Shown: one piece after another, positions 60,001 to 64,000 of the stretch
Layout: each line of letters begins with the position of its first letter
Position numbering within the stretch: position 1 is the first letter of the stretch
NCBI GenBank assembly: GCA_963422685.1
Contig: OY730442.1
Location: 1,984,001 to 2,048,000 of the forward strand
DNA length: 64,000 bases
Direction: 5' to 3'
Source: Spongiihabitans sp963422685
GTDB taxonomy: Bacteria > Pseudomonadota > Gammaproteobacteria > Arenicellales > Poriferihabitantaceae
Program-made: the position numbers and the translations under genes
Notes under the pieces: generated by a model
Databases searched by the model: none
What the model was told of the DNA's origin: nothing
Seen by the model: the letters and a program-made list of their open reading frames with translations, nothing else

Positions 60001-61248
60001 GTGATCAAGCCTTTGGAGCTAATGATTGGTCTGCGTTATACCCGGGCCAGGCGGCGTAATCATTTCATTTCGTTCATCTCCATGACTGCCATGCTGGGCA
60101 TTGTGCTTGGCGTGTGGGCATTGATAACGGTGATGTCCATTATGAATGGGTTTCATCAGGACCTGCGTGATCGAATTTTGTTCGTGGTTTCCCACGTAAC
60201 CATCAGCAATCACCGCAGCTATCTGGATGACTGGCAATCGGTTTTTAACCGGATTGCCATGCACCCTCAGGTCGAAGCCCAGGCCCCCTTTGTGTTGGGG
60301 CAGGGAATGATAATCCGGGGGGGTGAAGTCTCGGGTGCATTGATTCGCGGTATTGATGCACATAGCGAACGCAAGGTTTCACAAGTGCTGGATCATATTG
60401 TCGCAGGCAATTCGGATGCCTTGCAGTCCGGGTCTTTTGGAATTATTTTGGGAAAACATCTGGCCAGGTCCCTGGGCGCGGGGCTTGGCGACAAAGTCAC
60501 ACTGGTGGCACCCAAGGGCAAGGTTACCCCGGCAGGACTACTGCCCAGGCTAAAACGATTCACGGTTGTCGGTTTGTTCGAAATCAATATGTACGAATAT
60601 GACAGCGGCATTGCGTTGATTCACATTGATGACGCGGCAAAGTTGTTCAGTTTGCGGGACAAGGTCAGCGGTCTGCGTTTGAAACTGGACAATGTGGAAG
60701 ATGCGAGAAAGGTGGGTCGGGAACTTTCCCGGGAATTGCAAGGGCAATTCCGGGTGCGGGACTGGACCATGGAGCATGCAAACTTTTTTAGAGCACTGGA
60801 AATCGAAAAACGAGTTGTATTTATCGTTTTATTGCTGATTATTGCGGTAGCCGCTTTCAATATTGTCTCAACCCTGGTGATGGTCGTCACCGATAAACGA
60901 TCAGATGTGGCCATCCTGATGACGCTGGGCATGAGTCCGGCCAGCATCATGCAAGTGTTTATGATTCAGGGAGCGATTATCGGCGCCATCGGGGTTTTAC
61001 TGGGCGGCGTGTGTGGCGTGATTACCGCGCTCAACGTGCACACCCTCATCCCCGCGCTGGAAAATTTTTTCAATACCGAGTTGTTTCCGCTGGACGTTTA
61101 TCTGATCAGCGATTTCCCGGCGCAAATGCGCTGGAGCGATGTGGTGCGGGTTATATCTGCGGCGCTGTTGATGAGCTTTGTGGCGACCATTTATCCGGCC
61201 TGGCGAGCGTCCCGGGTGCAGCCTGCCGAGGCCTTGCGGTACGAATGA
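60001..61248 (+). CDS. Lipoprotein-releasing ABC transporter permease (LolC/LolE family)
   Basis: Membrane subunit that, with LolD, releases lipoproteins from the inner membrane to LolA. About 415 aa. N-terminal helix (about residues 22-45, SMTAMLGIVLGVWALITV), a periplasmic MacB-like domain, then three helices of the FtsX core (VVFIVLLLIIAVAAFNIVSTL; GAIIGAIGVLLGGVCGVITAL; C-terminal MSFVATIYPAWRASRVQPAE with the permease tail). I prefer GTG 60001 (VIKPLELMIGLRYTRARRRN matches the family start); TTG 59980 overlaps lysS. Only one permease gene is seen; a second lolE could lie outside the window. Overlaps lolD by 4 bp. Confidence 0.92.
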   Translation: MIKPLELMIGLRYTRARRRNHFISFISMTAMLGIVLGVWALITVMSIMNGFHQDLRDRILFVVSHVTISNHRSYLDDWQSVFNRIAMHPQVEAQAPFVLGQGMIIRGGEVSGALIRGIDAHSERKVSQVLDHIVAGNSDALQSGSFGIILGKHLARSLGAGLGDKVTLVAPKGKVTPAGLLPRLKRFTVVGLFEINMYEYDSGIALIHIDDAAKLFSLRDKVSGLRLKLDNVEDARKVGRELSRELQGQFRVRDWTMEHANFFRALEIEKRVVFIVLLLIIAVAAFNIVSTLVMVVTDKRSDVAILMTLGMSPASIMQVFMIQGAIIGAIGVLLGGVCGVITALNVHTLIPALENFFNTELFPLDVYLISDFPAQMRWSDVVRVISAALLMSFVATIYPAWRASRVQPAEALRYE

Positions 61249-61958
61249 ATTCCAGCCCCGCCGCCCCGCACAAGCCGGTTATCGATTGTCGGAATGTCTC
61301 GAAAACATTCCACCAGGGCCCGGTTGCAGTGACCGTGTTAAAGGATATCGAATTTCAGGTTGAACGCGCAGAGCAGGTTGCGATTGTCGGCGCTTCGGGG
61401 TCGGGGAAAAGCACGCTGCTGCATATTCTGGGTGGTCTGGCCGAGCCGGATAACGGCAAAGTGCTGATCGACGGGCAGGATATCAGTCATTTATCGCACA
61501 AAGTCCAGGGTGAATTGCGCAATACTGCGCTGGGTTTTGTTTATCAATTTCATCATTTGCTCCAGGAATTTACCGCCCTTGAAAATGTGGCGATGCCATT
61601 ACTGATTCGCAAAACCGGTTCGGACCAGGCATTTGATACAGCGCGAGATATTTTGCGCCGAGTCGGGCTGGGAAAACGGCTTGGACATAAACCAGGCGAA
61701 CTATCCGGCGGCGAACGGCAAAGAGCGGCAATTGCACGCGCGATGGTGACCAGGCCCAAATGTATCATGGCGGATGAACCCACCGGCAACCTGGATTCAC
61801 ATACCGCCGACGCCATCCACGAGTTATTACTGGAGCTGAATCAGGATATTGGAACCAGCCTGATCGTGGTCACCCATGATGCAAGTCTGGCCCGCAAAAC
61901 CAGACGCATTGTCCGCATTGAGGACGGCCGGCTGCACGCCGAAGACCAAAGCCTGTAA
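61245..61958 (+). CDS. lolD: Lipoprotein-releasing system ATP-binding protein LolD
   Basis: ATPase of the Lol lipoprotein-sorting transporter. 237 aa. Walker A GASGSGKSTLLHI, Q-loop FVYQFHHLLQEFTALEN (the LLQEF variant is typical of LolD), signature LSGGERQRAAIARAM, Walker B CIMADEPTGNLD and H-loop VVTHD are all intact. ATG 61245 overlaps the permease stop (ATGA), so the subunits are co-translated. The 167-bp gap to lon has no recognisable gene. Confidence 0.96.
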   Translation: MNSSPAAPHKPVIDCRNVSKTFHQGPVAVTVLKDIEFQVERAEQVAIVGASGSGKSTLLHILGGLAEPDNGKVLIDGQDISHLSHKVQGELRNTALGFVYQFHHLLQEFTALENVAMPLLIRKTGSDQAFDTARDILRRVGLGKRLGHKPGELSGGERQRAAIARAMVTRPKCIMADEPTGNLDSHTADAIHELLLELNQDIGTSLIVVTHDASLARKTRRIVRIEDGRLHAEDQSL

Positions 61959-62125
61959 ATGGTAAATACGGTCGGGTTGGCCGGGTTTTCCTTGCCCGGC
62001 CAACCGGCGCATTGCGCCAGGAATATGCTATCCCGAATGCCTGCCGGCAGCTCGAAACCACTCTTGGCAAACCTGTCCGGGCCCCCATATATTGGTTCCC
62101 TGACGAATTATTGTACGCGCAATCA

Positions 62126-64000
62126 ATGAGCGACAAAATATTTGCAGCCGGTAAACAAATAGCCAGGCCGGAAGACGTCTTGCCCGGGGTTCTGCATTTA
62201 TTGCCGCTGGAGAAAAAACCCTTTTTTCCGGGCCAGGTTCTGCCCCTGGTGCTTGACGTGCGCAGATGGGGCAAGACACTGAAATCCATACACAAGGCAG
62301 GTCACAGCAGCGTAGGAGTGGTTTTTACCGACGGCGTTAAATCCGGGGACGTGGAATCAAGGCATTTCAGGTCTGTGGGCACGGTATGCAAAATACACCA
62401 GATTGAGCAGCATGAAAATCAATACCACGTGGTTCTGGCGGGGTTGCAGCGCTTCGAAATTAATAGCTGGGTTTCAGAAAAGCGGCCATTCACCGCCCAG
62501 GTCAGTTACTTCCCTGAACTGAACCCCGGGAAAACCACCGAAATAAAAGCATATACCACCGCCATTGTAAACATTATCAAAGAGTTGCTGCCGCTCAATC
62601 CCATGTATGGCGAAGAGCTGAAAATGTTTCTCAATTATTTTGGTACCGGCGAGCCATCCAGGCTAGCCGACTTTGGTGCGAGTCTGACCACGGCTGACGC
62701 AAAAGAAATGCAGGAGATACTCGAAGCGGTCGAACTGTTGCCGCGCATGGAAAAAACCCTGGTGTTGTTGCAGAAGGAGGTGGAAGTCGCCCGGGCACAA
62801 ACAGAAATCCGCGCACATATTGAAGGAGAAATAACTCGGCACCAGCGGGAAATATTTTTGCGTGAACAGTTGAAGTTTATTCAAAAAGAACTGGGGATTT
62901 CCAAAGACGATCGGGAATCCGAAGTGGAAACATTTCGGGGCCGGCTGGAAGATTGCATGGTGCCGGAGCAGGCACAGCGGCGTATCGATCAGGAGCTGGA
63001 AAAGATGTTGATGCTGGAACGGGGTTCGCCGGAATACACGGTGACAAGAAACTATCTGGACTGGTTAACCAGCATACCCTGGGGCAGGCACAGTACAGAC
63101 GCGCTGGATCTGGAACAGGCGGCAACGGTGCTGGATAAGGATCATGAGGGACTGGATGAAGTAAAGCAGCGCATCCTCGAATTTATCGGAGTGGGCAAGA
63201 TGAAAGGCGAAGTGGCCGGTTCGATTATGCTGCTGGTTGGGCCGCCCGGCGTCGGCAAGACCTCTCTCGGGCGCTCTGTGGCGGGCGCTCTGGGTCGGGA
63301 GTTTTACCGGTTTTCCCTGGGCGGCATGCGCGATGAGGCTGAAATAAAAGGCCATCGCCGCACCTACATCGGCGCCATGCCGGGGAAATTTGTTCAGGCA
63401 TTAAGAGAGTGCAAAACCGCCAATCCGGTAATAATGCTGGATGAAATCGACAAGATTGGCGCATCATTTCGCGGCGACCCGGCCTCTGCACTACTGGAAG
63501 TGCTCGACCCGGAACAAAACGGGGATTTTCTGGATCATTATCTTGATGTGCGAGTGAACCTGTCCAGGGTGCTGTTTATTTGTACTGCCAATCAACTCGA
63601 TACGATTCCCGGACCATTACTCGACCGCATGGAGTCCATCTGGTTGTCCGGGTATCTGGCGGCCGAAAAAGCGGCCATAGCGAGGAAGCATTTGCTGCCC
63701 AGGCAAATTAATCGGGCTGGTCTGAAACAACGCGGCCAGCTTCGAATCGATACCGCCGCTATCCGGCAGATTGCCGAGCACTATGCCCGGGAAGCGGGGG
63801 TGCGTAGGCTGGAGAAATTGCTGGGCACAATCGCCAGAAAGGCCGTAATGAAATTGCTTAAAGGCGAAAAAGCACCAATTCACGTTACCGTCAACAATCT
63901 ACCGGAATTCATAGGCAAACCGGTTTTTAATGATGAAGATCGCATTGCTGGAGTTGGTGTGGTCACCGGGTTGGCCTGGACCGCCATGGGGGGCGCCACC
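62126..64000 (+). CDS. lon: Lon-family ATP-dependent protease (3' end outside window)
   Basis: Cytosolic AAA+ serine protease that degrades damaged and regulatory proteins. 625 codons are visible with no stop. The LonA N-terminal substrate domain (LPGVLHLLPLEKKPFFPGQVLP) is followed by a coiled coil with EIFLREQLKFIQKELG, then AAA motifs GPPGVGKTSLGRSVAG (about residue 372), Walker B VIMLDEIDKIGASFRGDPAS, and NQLDTIPGPLLDRM with the sensor region. The Ser-Lys protease domain is beyond the edge. The N-terminus (LEKKPFFPGQVLPLVLD) differs from the classical E. coli start, so this may be a Lon paralogue. ATG 62126 is chosen; TTG 62111 is a possible alternative. Confidence 0.94.
   Translation, partial: MSDKIFAAGKQIARPEDVLPGVLHLLPLEKKPFFPGQVLPLVLDVRRWGKTLKSIHKAGHSSVGVVFTDGVKSGDVESRHFRSVGTVCKIHQIEQHENQYHVVLAGLQRFEINSWVSEKRPFTAQVSYFPELNPGKTTEIKAYTTAIVNIIKELLPLNPMYGEELKMFLNYFGTGEPSRLADFGASLTTADAKEMQEILEAVELLPRMEKTLVLLQKEVEVARAQTEIRAHIEGEITRHQREIFLREQLKFIQKELGISKDDRESEVETFRGRLEDCMVPEQAQRRIDQELEKMLMLERGSPEYTVTRNYLDWLTSIPWGRHSTDALDLEQAATVLDKDHEGLDEVKQRILEFIGVGKMKGEVAGSIMLLVGPPGVGKTSLGRSVAGALGREFYRFSLGGMRDEAEIKGHRRTYIGAMPGKFVQALRECKTANPVIMLDEIDKIGASFRGDPASALLEVLDPEQNGDFLDHYLDVRVNLSRVLFICTANQLDTIPGPLLDRMESIWLSGYLAAEKAAIARKHLLPRQINRAGLKQRGQLRIDTAAIRQIAEHYAREAGVRRLEKLLGTIARKAVMKLLKGEKAPIHVTVNNLPEFIGKPVFNDEDRIAGVGVVTGLAWTAMGGAT

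Overview
The window comes from a gammaproteobacterium that I cannot place to genus. The evidence is the gene orders rpmH-rnpA-yidD-yidC-mnmE, dapF-DUF484-xerC, queA-tgt and rlmE-ftsH-glmM, and a complete str/S10/spc/alpha ribosomal superoperon with rpmJ after secY. Glycolysis looks pyrophosphate-based: a membrane pyrophosphatase (hppA) and a PPi-dependent phosphofructokinase (pfp) both lie here. A glutathione pair (gor and the class III formaldehyde dehydrogenase frmA/adhC) is divergent. These traits fit a methylotroph-like, autotrophic or host-associated gammaproteobacterium, but that is inference.

Layout. 1-4298: 3' part of a large autotransporter-type surface protein with FN3, tandem beta-sandwich, Ig-like and C-terminal beta-barrel regions. 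4453-5741 (minus): an amidinotransferase-fold protein and a small membrane protein. 6053-8513: dapF, a DUF484 gene and xerC. 8757-12737: hppA, then pfp (minus) between two small uncharacterised genes. 13059-21930: rpmH, rnpA, yidD, yidC and mnmE, then a two-gene MotA/MotB-like ion-channel module, then mnmG. 21990-25058: gor and frmA. 25462-44207: rpsL, rpsG, fusA, tuf, then rpsJ through rplQ with secY, rpmJ and rpoA. 44419-46717: an MFS permease, a broken isocitrate dehydrogenase remnant and rlmE. 46805-50701: ftsH, glmM and a convergent bactofilin. 50890-56247: two minus-strand tRNA-Leu genes around queA, tgt, glyA and a split Ada system. 56416-64000: an SRPBCC gene with a frameshifted ArsR regulator, prfB with its programmed +1 frameshift, lysS, a lolC/E gene, lolD and the 5' part of lon.

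Most of the window is housekeeping: ribosome assembly, tRNA modification (mnmE, mnmG, queA, tgt), protein export (yidC, secY), lipoprotein sorting and proteolysis. The least explained element is the module at 17083-20019. A four-TM MotA/TolQ-like protein is followed by a MotB-like protein that keeps the proton-carrying Asp in its single TM helix. The second protein has no recognisable peptidoglycan-binding domain and instead carries a long coiled coil built from three copies, identical at DNA level, of a 369-bp unit. I consider this the best candidate for an undescribed system.

Signs of decay or unusual evolution include the idh remnant, the arsR frameshift, a possible loss of the catalytic-His segment in the amidinotransferase-fold protein, a tuf gene with atypical codon use, and a ribosomal intercistronic spacer full of inverted repeats. 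No rRNA, CRISPR array, insertion sequence or prophage was seen.
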